Positions 14,030 to 27,923 of a stretch of DNA of 64,000 nt are shown here, piece by piece. This DNA comes from Scortum barcoo (Eukaryota; Chordata; Actinopteri; Centrarchiformes; Terapontidae): positions 21,770,085 to 21,834,084 of the forward strand of contig CM041546.1 in assembly GCA_023238725.1 (NCBI GenBank), read 5' to 3'. Both the position numbers and the translations under genes were made by a program. Every line of letters starts with the position of its first letter. Within the stretch, counting starts at the first letter, position 1. The notes beneath the pieces were generated by a model. It searched no databases, was not told where the DNA came from, and was given only the letters and a program-made list of their open reading frames with translations.

Positions 14030-14345
14030 GCCGGGTGCTCTGTGATTTCACACGACCAATTAAGGCCCTCTTGGCAGTTGTGTGAACAGTTTCATTAGAG
14101 GAGATAATATTGCAAAGTGAAATGATAAGCAATCATTATGATTAATTCCCAGACATTACATTGCTCGTTAATGAGGTGTAAATGATCTCATTATTTTTTG
14201 AAAGAGTACAGATTAGATTAAAGTGGAGTGGACAGCGCTCCTCGGTGTTCAGACAAGTTAGTGTTAATTAGGCCCAATCTCCAGGAGCAAATGAGCCGCA
14301 ACCCTTTGGTAAACAATTAGGCTTCCATAGCCCCAGGCTAGATGG
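14030..14345. promoter_or_regulatory. Candidate conserved non-coding element
   Basis: About 300 bp packed with homeodomain-type cores: accaattaagg near 14055, tgattaattcc near 14139, cgttaatgag near 14166, gtgttaattagg at 14262-14273 and aaacaattag near 14311. The last also fits a SOX-like acaat core. There is no simple repeat inside. Composition and motif density resemble ancient vertebrate non-coding elements near homeobox and spalt genes. Conservation cannot be checked here. Confidence 0.4.
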
Positions 14346-16325
14346 ACAAGGATAGGCAAGTGAATGGATAGATCGCTGGAGAGATGGATGTTAAGGGAGT
14401 GTTCAAATCTGAATCCATTTTATCGTTCTGAAGCCATGCAAAATTAGGCAAATCATCTTTGTCCTGGTGCTGAACAGTAGAGTTAGGCAAATATTTGAGG
14501 CTGCTTTGGAGCTTCTATTAAATATCCCATATCAGCCAGTTAGTGTTGTTTACTCCTGATATGATGCGGTTTCCTTTTTCAACGACAGCTCCACAGTATT
14601 TACAAAAATATGATATTAAAGTGACTTTCCTTTACTATACAACAACAGAAAATGCTGAGTCCTGAGCAGGACTGAATTATTCTTAAAAAGATGATAACCA
14701 TAAAGTTTTAAGGGAACAGTAAACAGTGGGGCTGATACCCATGGCATAAAATGAAAAACAGTAATGCTGGATTACCAGCTGCATCGTTTCCTGTGAGGGG
14801 AGGTTAATTTGATTGCAACAAGGGGAAGACGGACCCCACCATGAGCAATAAAGACTAATATATACTGTACAGAGGATTATTAGAGAAATATACTGAATGG
14901 CTATTGCTGAAATAAATACAGACAATAAATATTGTTGTGTCAAAAACAGTCGTTGATTTCTTCACATTTTAAAATGTTGTAACTTAAAAAGAGTTTAATC
15001 AGACACGGCTGTGAGCGGGGAGTTTTAGTGTCAGTGTGAAACACATTAACACAGTATATTAACTGCCATGTTATAAAATTGCACATATTCATAAAAGCCC
15101 TTAAAAAAAAAATCCTTCTGAATAGTCACGGTAACTGTACATTATCAGCGCACAGCTCGTCTATTCACACTGCCATCCACACGATGCATTCACAGGTACA
15201 GTGTAGTGAAAAACTGGCAAACATGATCATGTCAGTCACAACGCAGACTCAAGGAGGCACGGAGGCCTTGCAGCTACTCTCAAGGTAACAAAATTCACAC
15301 TCTTCAGGTGTTTTAAATTACTTTTTGGAAATACAAGTGAAAAAGGTGGGTTATTCAGATTTTTTTTTTTGTATCTTTATCTTTCTTTACAGAGCTCAGC
15401 CTATTGATGTCAAATTATCATTCATCGTTTGTCTTTATTGATTCAGTCAACTCTTTCATTTAAAAAATAAAAAAGGTTTTGTGTAATATACAATTTAGCC
15501 AAACAAAAAAGACACAATGGCTTTTGTTTTTGGGCTTTTGCTTTTGACTTTAGAGATAAAAGTCATTCTTTCAACGAGACCCTATTTATTATGGTGCTGT
15601 ATGATGATTGTGTGCTTCATTGTTGCAGTATAATGTCGGTAAAAATGAGGGCAGATTTGTTTTGAAGTTCCGTGCCGTGGTAAGTGCAAGCTCGAAGATA
15701 ATGACGAAAAACATTTTGTTTGTTTTTAAAGTTAGTAATTAAAATCATTTGGCTCGAAACGGGAACGGCAGAAGTTTGGCTGAGACAAAGCTGCTCCGAG
15801 TCCCAAAGGTGAGAACAGTGCTCCTGTATCTCATCTAAAGATGGAGTGCAGCGGCCACAGTGGGAAATGTCTGCCTCTGACAACATTGATTTTACCATCC
15901 TCTCCCTTTGTCTGAACAGATATGCTTAGATTATGACAAGAAAAGCGATGCTGTAATCCCTCTGCCATAGGAGTTATGTTTTAGAGACATCAGGCCCTTA
16001 TCGGTGATTGATAACGCTTGACTCAAAAACATATAGAAGCATTAGGAACGTCAATATTTTGCCGGCGACTGAAGGTGACCCCTGGTTCCTGTGTTTGCAG
16101 TGTGCGCGCGGAGGGCTTTGGTGGTAAATTTGTAAGGGTGGTTATGTGGGGAGGCTATTATGGATTTGCTATCTTGGCCTGAAGTGTTTGCGGCTGATTA
16201 TGTGATTAAATCAATAATAATTTCTGTTTGGGCTCCTTTGCTCCTCTGCTTCATCTTCTTTTTCCTGTGTAGTTGAGTGGAACAGTGGGTGGGGACTGGT
16301 GTACACAAATACAAATGTGGGCACA

Positions 16326-16368
<43 letters not shown>

Positions 16369-17734
16369 CAACGCGCTCACACATACAGCCGTATACTACA
16401 CACAGCAGAACAACTGTGCAGCAGATGGCATTAAGGGCACATCCCAGGGTTCAAAAAGTTTACATAGAAGGAATTCATCAATAGAGGAGGACATAGGAGT
16501 GACAAAAATGCTTAAAAAACATGGATTTAAACAGTTTTTAAACACTTTTGTTTAATAAAGCAAAGGCACAAATTCGCATTTAACGCGGCAAGACAAATGA
16601 AGACGCCCAGGAAAGATCATTTTCAACAAAACAACACACTTACCTAACTTTTACCCAAGACTTGTGCCCTTTAAAGCTCAAAATAAGACTAAAGGAGATG
16701 CCCAACGCCCTGGCTGTGTCTGTTTGAACGCTCCTGCCTCCACACCTCAGACCCCGGTTTGTTGCCGACGTTGTGCCAGCCACTCCTTAGCAACCACAAT
16801 CGCTCCCCTCTCTGGTTCTGCCAGGTTTGTTGTTATGTCTAGACTGCAGGAAATGCAACATTACATTTGTTTACAACCAACAGGAACTAGAACCAGAAGC
16901 TGTTACGTGATTAAAGAGTGCTACCCAGAGAGAGTGTGTGTGTGGCTCAACCCCCTGGGTTTGGCAACGATCGACTCGATATAGGCGAACCAAAATGGAG
17001 AGAGGGAGCGGAGCGGCTGTCCACATCAGTTAGATGAGCAGACTACATTCAACGCAGCATTCTCGCTAAAGATCCAGGTACTGTAAGTGAGCTGGAAGGA
17101 GCCAAGTTTGGCTGTTTGTGTCCGTTCTGTACGCAATGTATTTACGTTGGTGTTTATATGAGCATGTGTCTATGTATAATATGCATTTAGTGTGTCTGTG
17201 GCCGCGTGTGTGTGTGATTGTGTGTGGCTGAGTTAACTCACAATCCCTCAGCACCCTCTTAAATCTATACCCAATAAAAATCAGCGCCGTCTCGAAAAAC
17301 AAAACCCAGGGAAACATCTGTAAAACATCGATTTCGCAGATTGCAAACCAACTGCATGGCTAATGAGAGAAGAAATCATTTTTGATTAATTAACCCAAAA
17401 ATTGGAGAATCTAAGCTGCCACCAGGGAGATGACAAGTGCTGCAGGCCTGATCGCAGAGGAGGAGAACGTACTGTAGGGCCGCTTCCAGCTCCAGCTCGC
17501 TTGGGGAGGGAAGAGGGAAAGGCTTTGGGAGTGCTGGTGGTGGAGGTATGGCACCCATTACTGCGCCAGAATCACCAGTCGGAGTGTTTGTGGCGATCAA
17601 ACGCAGGAGTGAAATATTTTCCACTCAGTGATCGTGCCCATTTATTCACATAGGGGAAAATGTCGGTGAGCCATCAGCATAGGTGGAATTTATTGGTTTT
17701 ACAGTACTATGTAAGTTTCATTTGTGTGTTTTTA
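14346..17734. other. Intergenic DNA, no gene seen
   Basis: No supported gene. Contains a CA microsatellite at 16332-16367. Balanced, non-repetitive blocks at about 15740-16240 and 17340-17650 could be regulatory. The remainder is A/T-rich spacer. The longest frames in this part either cross the CA repeat or lack any recognisable domain. Confidence 0.5.
16332..16367. repeat. (CA)18 microsatellite
   Basis: Thirty-six bases of perfect CA dinucleotide repeat. Short frames reading Thr-His or Val-Cys runs across it are artefacts. Confidence 0.95.
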
Positions 17735-17990
17735 AAGGGTTGGTTCACCCAAATTACACACAAACTATAATTTCTCACTTACCTCTCCCTGTGGTATTTA
17801 GCCATGCAGAGCGTTTTTGGTTTTATTTGCAGAGTTTATTTCTGCAGACACCCCAAATATAAATGGTGACTGGAAATCATTGTGGTGCTCAAAAATTACA
17901 TAAAAAAAAAACAAAACAGCTAATTCGTTAAACTGTGTCCTTGTTGCTCTGGATAATCCTACACACTGTCAACAGTCTTCATTCAAACTG
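17735..17990. repeat. Degenerate interspersed fish repeat
   Basis: The block begins aaagggttggttcacccaaa and continues with ttctcacttacctctccctg. I recognise this opening from memory as a very frequent dispersed element of percomorph genomes, probably a non-autonomous DNA transposon. The 3' part decays into unrecognisable sequence after about 17990, so the right border is uncertain. No coding capacity. Confidence 0.55.
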
Positions 17991-20900
17991 CCTTCTTACT
18001 TTGTTAAATGCTGAAATGTTGAAAACTCTTCAGTGCTGTGAGCATTGTAAATAAAATTCCATTAACCTTCGTTGTATTGAGGCAAATTAAACCACAATGA
18101 TCTCCATGGCTGAATACAAGCTGCATCCGGACCCATTTGATCGGTGAACCTTTGAAATTAAATAATGTCTACTTCAACACCAGCATCTTCACCAGCTGCA
18201 TATCTCTGTGGGTTATTAATAAAAACAAAAAAAAGGTAAAAGTCTGTGTTTATTTTAGAGACCTACAGAAGTAATATTATCCAGTAACTCACAAGAAAGA
18301 AGCAGCGATAAGAATAGGGACATAAAAAACTTTTTTTTTTAATGCTTTCTTATACTAATGTGTCTCTCATGACCCCTTACATGATTTTTGTCACTCACTG
18401 GGAACCACTGCACTGGAGGTAAATGAGAAATATGTCCTTTATTTAGTTTCAGCAAACTTATCTTTCAATATTACCATAATTTTTTGTACATATTAGATTA
18501 ATGCAAGAACAAGGCCCCTTTCCACAGAACCTTAACACCAACTTTTATGTTGTGTTTAATATTCCTATATTGTCACATGGAAGTTTTAGCAAACTGTACA
18601 TAAACTGTACATATGCTCTCATATTAGCACACTTCTGTAAACCGTATTTATTCCAGTATTCTTGGCACTGCCATGCACTGATCCTGTACATACAGCACAC
18701 TGTAATAATATAACCTGTTAATATATATTATTCGTCTGTATATCATAACTATATGTTTAAATTATTTGAGTTTGCCTATACAATATATGTTTATCTTATT
18801 ATCTTTGTTTAGCAAAGACATTAAATAGCACATACTTTTATTTTCTCTGAGTATAAATATCTGCTCTATAAGTATAAAGAGAAACAATATTAAACATGTT
18901 GAAATATTTTCTTATATCTTAAAAACAAGATCTTAATTCAATGATACTAAATGGTTTGTTGTTACAGGACATTGTGACTGTTTCTCTACATTTAACCCAG
19001 TGAAGCCCCTGACCTCTCGAGCTTGCATCCCAAGAGTGCAAATGGCCAGCTGGGACTTATGGAAATGATCGATAAGTTTGGAGCTTGTTTTTAACCTGTC
19101 ATAAAACATCGCTGCAGCAACTCATTGTGTGTGCAAACAAGGGCAAACACAAAAGCGCAAATGCAGTTTGACCAAAAACACACACTTTTTCTGAAGAGTT
19201 CCATTCTGCTGATACACACATCAGATACACACACATACACTCTCTCAGCAGAATGGAGGGGTGCGGACACAACACAGCTGGTTCTCCAAGGTCAATAAGA
19301 AACTTGGAGTGTTTATTTGTTCATGTGTTTTATTTGCTTTCTAATACAGCCGAGGCTCTGATTTGACAGATCTACTTGAAAAGAATCATAGCGCTTCAAC
19401 GTCTAAAGAGCGTGGGAAATTTCCACTCACTAAAGAAGTTTTTCTCTCTCCCCTTCTTCTTCCTCTTCTTTATTCTATTAGTTTTTCATAATTCATTACC
19501 ATCCTGACTATTTCCCCTGGTGTCTCAATTTTCCCCCTTTTTTCCCCCCAAGAAAGCATAATGGTTGTACCCTAGCAGCTCACTAGGGTGATGCAGTAAC
19601 AACCTCCTACCCTCTGATGGCTAGACAGTAGGCCATTGTAAAGCTGAATCGCCATGGATTTATGGCCATAGTCCTGGGTTCCCAGAATGCAATGTCACTC
19701 TGTCGCACCATCATCAATCTGCTGTCTCTGACCAAAAGACGAAGAGGAAGAAAAAAAAATCACTGCTGAAAAGTAGCAAGTAACAGCAAGAGTGATACTT
19801 TTTTATGCATGATCTCATTTTTATCAGCCACCTGTCCGTCATAGGTAAAATGCGTGGACACAAAGAGCTCCATTTGCTCAAGACGGCCTGGGCGCAGCCA
19901 CATCAGACATCATCTACTAGTTCCAGATTGCACAATTAACAAGAGGCTGGTTGAGTGCCAAATGTGGCCATTGTAGCAAATTGATACACCTTTTGATGCC
20001 AAAGCTTCTCCAAGACGTTTAATCTTCATTAAGCCATAAAACTTGCAGATCTGTCGCCGTTTTCACACGTTAACATCCACTCCTGTCACGACATAAACCT
20101 TTAATATTATATATAAAATATATAAAAAACTGCACTGGCAATAATAATCCAAATGCTGTGAGATTATTAAATCGTTAAATCAAATCCCTCTACATGCTGT
20201 TAACTTTGGTATTTTACTAAAACACACCTTCAGCAACAAAGGCAGGCTGCAGACAGAGACCACACGCTGCTACCTTCCCTCGCTCATAAACCGTTACCTT
20301 TCAGAGTCATTTCCCATGATCTACACACACAGATATTGAACGTCATAAATCAGCCTTATAAAGGACGTTTGATTGTGTCTTTTTGGAAAAAAAAAAAAGA
20401 GAGCAAGAGAGAGAAAAAAGAGAAAGAAACCTAAATCCTCATGATTAATGTGCTCTCAAACGCTCTCATAGCCATGGTAACCGGGGCACTTTGCCATGCC
20501 GTTTAGAGGATCCAGGCGCTGACATAAAAGTAGCATTTTTTCCAAGTCTCTCACTGATGCATCTCCTTACTTCAAAACAGTTACAGTCTTGAAGAGTTTT
20601 CAGTCTCCGCTCTTGTTTCAAGTGGGGAACAAAAGAATATTCTGCTGAAGCCAAATGCCGTTGCATAACGTGATAATATAATAAACAGCAAACGTCTTTA
20701 CTGTAATTCCACTTTTCGTGTCCATTAAGTGCTCCGTCATACGCAGACTCATCTCTCTGTTCTTAGATACCCCTCAGAAAGTTTTTAAAAAAATTCTTTG
20801 AGAGCATAACTGAAATCAAAGGCTTCTTGTCATACTGTAGTCACGACATATAAATCATTATGTCTTGTAAGAGGAAGGCATCAGTGTTGGATTTAATTTG

Positions 20901-23137
20901 GGTAATTCCTCTTAATAATCAAATACAGAAAAAGAAACAGATGCCTTCACATGGCATTCCTGAGGTGAGGTTTGAGGGGGAAATTTATAAAACTGGAAAC
21001 ACTAAGAGGCTTTTCACTGCAGGAAAATGCTATTGTAAGGCACAGGAAGATTTTTTTTAACTCGTTTTTCCATGGAGCTCAATAAAGTTTCATCTTTTCT
21101 TACAAAACGTGCGATGAATTTTCATCTCTAGTGGTAAACTGTTTCAGGTAAGAAGTAAGGAACAGCTTGCACAAAAAAGACGTGCCAATAGTTGATAATC
21201 CATAGTGGTCATAAGCTTCCTTTAAAATACCTATGCGTAACAAAATAAAAGCATAAATATATAAATTGAACACCTTGCGATGAATTCAAAGAAATGAAGA
21301 GCAGTAATATATTTTCCTTTTGTGCTCCCAGTAAAACTGAATATTTATGCCCAACAAAGGCACGCTTTCAGGTGAATAAGACATATACACCCAATAAAGT
21401 AGAGCATACTTTTTTTTTTAGGTGTACATAAAAGAGAATGGAGAAGGAAATTACAGAGTGTAGAGGCAGAAGTAAATGAGAAGTATGGACGTAAAAAAAA
21501 AAAAAAAAAACTCACCCTCTCTGACAGAGCTGCGATTATAAGTTTGCTGTTGATGCCTCCGATCCGTCAGCTACCTGATGTGTGCCTCCTTTAATTTACT
21601 GTGTCAATAACGCTGCTGTGGAAACCCAGCCAGCATGATAGATGGAGACGTTTTGCATGGACTTCCTTCCAAAGTGCCAATTCTTGAAAGTAAAGGGGGA
21701 CAAAAAAAAAAAAAAGTTAATAAAAAGTGCCATTTCTAAATCACCTCAGATGTCTTTGCCGCTACATGTGGAGACTGCTTTTTCATTCTTTTGGGAACCG
21801 GTGTTCACTTTGAGCCCATTTATGAGGCATCAACAACCCCCCCCAAAGTAATTAGTCACCACAGTCACGGGTGGATGTAAATGCTGTTTGTTTTGTGCTA
21901 TACTAACATAATTCTGTAGTTTGGGCAAAACATATTCAAATTGAAGATCAATCCTAAAACTTAAGCATTAAATTGCTAAATCTACAAGTTTCTTTGCTAA
22001 TAATAAATTAGGCAGGAGGGCTACAGAGGAAAAGCATGCATTCATTAGTGAGAAAATGTTTTTTTTTTTTTCAGCGATAATCAAAAGTAAAACTGTGTCG
22101 CCAAAATAACCTGTCACAATTAAACAGACCTGCCAGACTTGCCCTGACAGGAGGCAGTTTGAATAGTCTGATTTACCTCCATTACAGCTAAGGACTCGGG
22201 TGTTTTCTCAGACAAAAGGTCTTGACAGGAGGCTGCAAAGTTCAATTAAAGGAGGACTTGAGAGGTGAGCATTGATTTGAAAGACAGTATTTCAAACTGC
22301 ACTCCAGAGTACAGGACAGGCCTCTCACACTGATGACACTAATTCTTCAGGGAAATTCATGTTAGTTGGTGTCTAGACATTTTATTACTTGGCCAAAGCA
22401 CCAAAAAGCGACCATCTCCCCATTTGGAGGACTCAGTAGCTTACTTAAAGAAAGATCTTTCCATCACAGCAGCTTTCTTTCTGTATTAGGTCAGTTTGGT
22501 TAACTGATACTCGCAGGTGTCCATTTGCAACTTGATGATATAATGGAACAACAAGCTAAGGCCCCTAAAATTGTTGCATATTACCAAGAGCACTTCAGTG
22601 AGATATGTTGGGTCATTTTGTTGCTGCTTCTTGTTGGTACTAATTTACACTTGCATGTTATAAATGCATAGCCAACATGCTAATTGCGCTGATACCACAG
22701 AAACTTTTGTTTTGAATACCTGTCAACCAGTTTTTCAACTAGTAAAATCTCCATAGCAAGATTTTTTTAAAACACTTCTCACATTTCCATTTTGTGTAGA
22801 ATGCATGCTGAACCAGAACGATCATGATGCAACAACCCTCTTACAGGAAAAGGGTGATGCTAGTTAGGTCTAATTTCTAGGAATTCACCAGCAAAAATGC
22901 AAACGCACCATTCACTTCTGTTATGCAAAAAACAAGAGTCAGCTTACAGTTCATGGCACTAATTTTCCATACGGGTGGGTGCCATTAAATTATTGCAAAA
23001 AAAAAAAAAAGAAAGATAAAACAAGATGATTTGATTAAAAGAGCGCAAATTGAAAATGTGCATACAAATAGGTGGATGGAAACGCACGTACAGTTTGGGT
23101 TCTCGAAATGTGTCTGGGACCATTAAACCTCCTCCAC
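17991..23137. other. Intergenic DNA, no gene seen
   Basis: A/T-rich spacer with A tracts at 21493-21510 and near 22998-23010 and a T tract near 22060-22071. A perfect 13-bp inverted repeat lies at 19200-19257. Balanced blocks near 19550-20100 and 22100-22330 are possible regulatory sequence. No reading frame shows a domain or exon-like borders. Confidence 0.5.
19200..19257. repeat. Perfect 13-bp inverted repeat, 32-nt loop
   Basis: The arm tccattctgctga at 19200-19212 is matched exactly in reverse complement by tcagcagaatgga at 19245-19257. The 32-nt spacer is rich in ACAC words. It could fold as a hairpin in single-stranded DNA or RNA. I have no evidence that it is transcribed. Confidence 0.6.
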
Positions 23138-23505
23138 GGCGGCGCAGTGGTTAGCAATGCCCCCTCACAGCGGGAGGGTTTCTGGCTGTTCTCCCTGTGC
23201 CTGGGTGGGTTTCCTCTGGGTACTCCTTCCCACAGTCCAGAGACATGCAGGTTAGATTAATTGGTGACTCTAAATTACCTATAGGTGTGAATGTGAGCGT
23301 GAGTGGTTTGTCTGTTTTGGTACTTCGGCCCAGTGATTGGCTGGCGATCAGTCCAAAGTGTAGCCCGCCTCTCGCTCAGAGCCAGCTGGGATCAGATACA
23401 GCCTGTGCAACCACAGCAGTGACTGCTCGTGACCACTTCCCACAGGGTGCATGTCTATGACCTTAAAAGGTAACGATAAGCAGTAGTAGTAAACAGAAAA
23501 TGAAA
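23138..23505 (+). mobile_element. SINE-like interspersed fish repeat, decayed
   Basis: Opens ggcggcgcagtggttagcaa, then has cctcacagcgggagggtt, ctccctgtgcctgggtgggt, cacagtccagagacatgcag, ttaattggtgactctaaatt and a tail near aacgataagcagtagtag. These are diagnostic phrases of a SINE-like repeat I recall as ubiquitous in percomorph fish. Compared with the remembered consensus, about 60 bp after the ggttt phrase seem deleted, which would remove the usual internal-promoter (B-box) zone. The copy therefore appears transcriptionally dead. Orientation is that of the consensus as usually written. Confidence 0.75.
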
Positions 23506-26500
23506 AGATTACAGAAATCCCTGTAGAAAAATAAACATTGCAGCTCTTATTTCCTTCCCTAACAGTGATCTCGTCTTCCTGTAGGGACAGTTTGTGAACC
23601 ACTGATCTACTGGATGTCAAAGGAAGCTCTTCTCCAAACAAAAGAGAGAAAAATTCTTTGGATGCACTTAATTTAATTTTGTCATTCAAAAAGTTTTCAG
23701 TGTAATACCTATAATAGAGATTGGTTTATCTCCTGGATGAAAACACAGCAATAAAAAAGACATTAAGTCCAGACAGAGAGCTTTACATAAGAATAGCTGT
23801 TTTTACTTTAGAAACATAAAACAAAACTATTCTTAGGGAGTAGAGCACGTTTTTCCTCGAAAACGAAGTCTTTCTTATCAATATTTAGAAAAACAAAAGT
23901 GTTCATACTTATGATAAGTTGAATTGGGACTTTAAAAAGGGATTCATTTAAGGAGAAAAAAAGTCACTGAATTCTGCTGTAAACAGAGAAAATGCGCCTC
24001 ACTAAATGCATTTGTGATCATTTAATTTGTATATAGTACAAAGATGCAGACTTCAAAACAGACACACACACACACTCAAGTTGATTAGCAGGGCTCCTGT
24101 GAGTGTGTGTCACGTTTTAGTGGAAAATTACAGCTCTTTCAACAATTCCTCAGTCGGAATCTCATTCTAAAGTGGTTTTATCTGCAAATCACAATTATTT
24201 TGTTCATGCTCTGTTTTAATGGGCACACCCGCTGGGCAGAAGAAGACACTTCTCTATTCATAAATGTATTACTGCTGGGGAATCATTAACTTATTGTTAG
24301 CGGCGCAACTGATGGCTTATTGACATGACAACATTCAACCAACACTTTTGTCTTTAAGCCGTACATCCATATCAGTGAAAACAATGTCATCTATCCCATT
24401 TCCACCACTCCCCTCGTGTGTTTGAGCTTAGTGGAAGGCTTTTCTGTGACCGGGGGGGGGTGGGGGGGAGATAAGTGTAGGCTGGGTTTCTGGAAAGACT
24501 GAAGAGGTTTTTCTTTATGACGAGGAATAAGAAAAACAAAGGCGCCAGATGCCACAGCAAATGGGACGGGAGGGGTGTGAGATGATATTAGACAGAAATC
24601 ACTGTTTGCTGAAAAAGACACACACGACTTCTGTTCCTGCGTCGACTTAAGAGAATAGCGAGAGAGAGCAGAGCAGGGACGATGCGCTGCGACTCGTGAA
24701 TTATCTGAAAAAGTGAGGCTCGGTCTGATATTTATGGCTGGAGATGCAAGAGAGTCATAGAGTCGGACAGTTTGCACAGATGGTGGCCATCCTTGGTCAA
24801 CATTCAAATAAAAACGGAATGAGCGTCTCCCCCTGTGTCCAGCTATTCCCCTCTCTCGGTGAATGCAGACGCAGATAAAAGGAGGGGGTGTAAAAGTGTT
24901 TAAGTAGGCAGAAGTTGTAAAGGAGAGAAAAGCAGAATCGCTATTCACTGCTTGTGCAATCCTTTCTGCCTTGTTGAACTTTATTAAATTCTGTCGTTCT
25001 CTCCTTCCCGTCTGGCTCCCTTTGTCAGCTTCTTCTCATGCGTAACTCAGATTTTTTTTTTTTTTTTACAGAGGTGTTGTGGCTGAAGGAATGTGTTGGT
25101 GATAATCATACCACAGAGTACCAATAAGAATCCCACCGAGATGAATCAGTGTCAAAAATGGAGAGGGCCAGCTAACAGTTGACCGCTTCTTATTCACAAA
25201 ATGTCTGAGTAAGTGAGGAATTTGTATATCGCCATGGGCTTTGTTCACACTGCACATGCACACACTTAAATACTTGCACAAATTAGATCTTCAGAAAGGA
25301 TTGTTTACACTGTATCTGAACGTTATGTGAGTCCACAAAGGTGTTGAAAAGCAAGGCATGCACATGCTGTGAAAAACTGCTTGTTTTCATCACATTTCAG
25401 AAAAAAGGTTTCCTGTTTTGATTAAATTCATCAAAATTATACTGAGGCATCAACATCTTGCATGTTAAAATCAATATGCCATGATACCAAACTGCTTACA
25501 CTCTTCTTGCGTGTAACACCAAACACAAAGCGAATCTAATTTGTGTTCAACACAACACATCCGTCAAACGCCCCGTGATCTAGTCCTGTGCCGCATATTC
25601 ACACTGACTAGACATTATTAGAGAGAGAGACAAAACATCAGAATTAAGAATTCATTTTCTGCTTAATTACTCCCATAACTTCAAATTATGTCACAATACT
25701 AGAGTAAAAAAAAAATAAAGATATGTAGAAAAATATATCCCTTTGTGACACAGACAAGAGTTTTACATGTGAATCAATACACACCAAGACACTTACACAC
25801 CAAAATTACAAAAAAGGTCACATCCTGGTACTTACCTGGTATAACATGTAGGACAGGGACTCTTGTTATTCCTTTCACTATAAATTACATTTATATTTTA
25901 ATTTGCAACAGAAAATACTATTTTTTTAAATCAACACAAGTTGGAAACTTTTTTAAAATAAAGTATTTGCTTAGTTACAAAGTGTTCATGCTTGAATTTC
26001 ATTTTTTGTAGTCATTGTAAAATACGCTGAGGCACTGACTGCACAGGGTTAGGGTTGGGGGGAAAAAAGTAAAAAATAATTGAAGTATGAGATATGTTTT
26101 CTTTATTAATATATTAGTAAAACCGAAATGTCTCACTAGCCAAACTGCTTTTTTTGCTTACACCCAAACACATGCAGGATGTGAGGAGGACTGGGGACGT
26201 GCTCTCCTGTGTCAAAATCCTGCAGCAGTCAACGGATCGCCTGTTTGTGGATCACAAATGACGTACAAAATTGTAGCAGAAATAAACATTGCCAATATAC
26301 TTAATGCAGCCAGCGATTATATTTCAGTCAGAAAATATTTAACAACACTGTGTGTTCAGAGATAGTGGGATAATGCATAGTGATTTAAATTATTAAATTA
26401 CAATGTTATGAAACTATTCTTCATGTTGCCTTGGATTCCTGGAGCTGCCTTGACTTTTCTTTAAGACTTTCATGATACCAGTGTGAATCACAATTGTTCT

Positions 26501-27839
26501 GCTGAGGGTTTTTTTTTTTTTTTTTTCTGTCTAAGAGACAAGTTTGGTCTTGAAGTATGTCTGTAGTCTGGCCATTCATTACAGCAGCTATGAAAGCCAG
26601 GCTAATGGATATGAAAGCCCAATCAATGGGCCAGGAAAGGGAGATTAGGGAGGGATGAGTCACCATATTCCTGCTTCTTGACAACCATGTCATGTCTCGC
26701 AGCCTCTCCAGAGACATTGCTGATTGATGCCTATCTTTCATCAGTCCAGCTTTAATCTGACATCCCACATGCTTTATAATCATATCAGCAGAAAATCCAT
26801 ATCACATCAGCCTCTCTTTATCTGCCCCCCACCTGTGGAGCAGAATATACTTTTATAAAAAGAAAAAAAAAATAAAATCAGCAGACAAAGCTGACAGTAG
26901 GGAGATGCACGTCTTTATCTATTGATCACATTCTACAAGAAAAGAAGAAAAAAGAAAACGATTGAGAGGAGATGAAGACGAAGAGTAAAAAAAGGCTGTT
27001 CCGTAAAACAAACAGTGATTGTGAAGTGACATTCTGGGAAGAAGTGGCAGGCTCTCTCCTGGTGCCGGCCAAACAAACAAACAGAGGAGCGAGACAAAGT
27101 GCAATCACTGACCTTTGTTCAAAGAAGCCATCTAATCTGTTTCCACTTTACTTAATTAGAAAAAGCAGAGGGATTTTTAATGTGCACAGTGTTAATGGGA
27201 AACAGCTCACAGGTGCTAATTAAAAAGAAAAAAAAACTGATCTCTTTGGTAACTTTGAGTCCATTAATCTATATATTCATCCATCACAAACTTGGCAAAC
27301 TTATCTCTGATTAGACGTACACTGTTTTTAAAGCCAAATAACAACGCAAATGCTATACAATCTCACGTTTTCCTATGTTACTCTAAAATAAATAAAGGTT
27401 TATTCCCCAAATGTACACACACTTTTGCGCCGCGATTTACAGGGTCTGGCCTTTGTCAAACCTGAGAGCTCGGTAATTTAAACTCTTTCTCTCCATGGCT
27501 CATGGCTTTTCCCCACTGAGGGCTACAGCCTGATGCAGACAGTGATTAACCGCTGCTTTACAGGTTCGACATAGGCACCATGTGTGCCCTTGAGGTGGCA
27601 AATACATTCATTTCCTCTTTGACTTTGACTGTTAAAAAGGAGCCGCTCTGCCAAAACAGTGTTTCGTGTCACATAATCCAGTAAGTGTCGGATGGACGGC
27701 AGGAGGAGGCAACTTTAATATAAACTAGAAATCATGAAAAGTGGACAAACTCGCATAATGTTGATGTTAGAAATAATTGTGAATATATTTTGGACCTGAA
27801 AGATTTAAAAAAATAAAAGTTTCAATGTAAGTGCGTGCG
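23506..27839. other. Intergenic DNA, no gene seen
   Basis: No supported gene. The longest frame (minus strand, 24391-24948) has no recognisable domain, crosses a G-rich tract near 24452-24468 and looks like chance. T tracts lie near 25052-25068 and 26511-26526. Composition is otherwise ordinary fish intergenic DNA. Confidence 0.5.
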
Positions 27840-27865
27840 CACACACACACACACACACACACACA
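27840..27865. repeat. (CA)13 microsatellite
   Basis: A perfect CA run, followed by imperfect acat/acac repeats to about 27877. Confidence 0.9.
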
Positions 27866-27923
27866 TACATACACACATAATTCCAAATATTACCTATGAC
27901 TACACACATTAACAACACAAACA

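Noticed and set aside
23138..23200. Possible tRNA gene
   Set aside because: The tRNA-like phrases belong to a SINE-like repeat. There is no complete cloverleaf and the B-box zone is missing.
24391..24948. 185-codon minus-strand open frame
   Set aside because: No recognisable domain, crosses a G-rich tract, lacks exon-like codon bias by eye and has no neighbouring exon to join.
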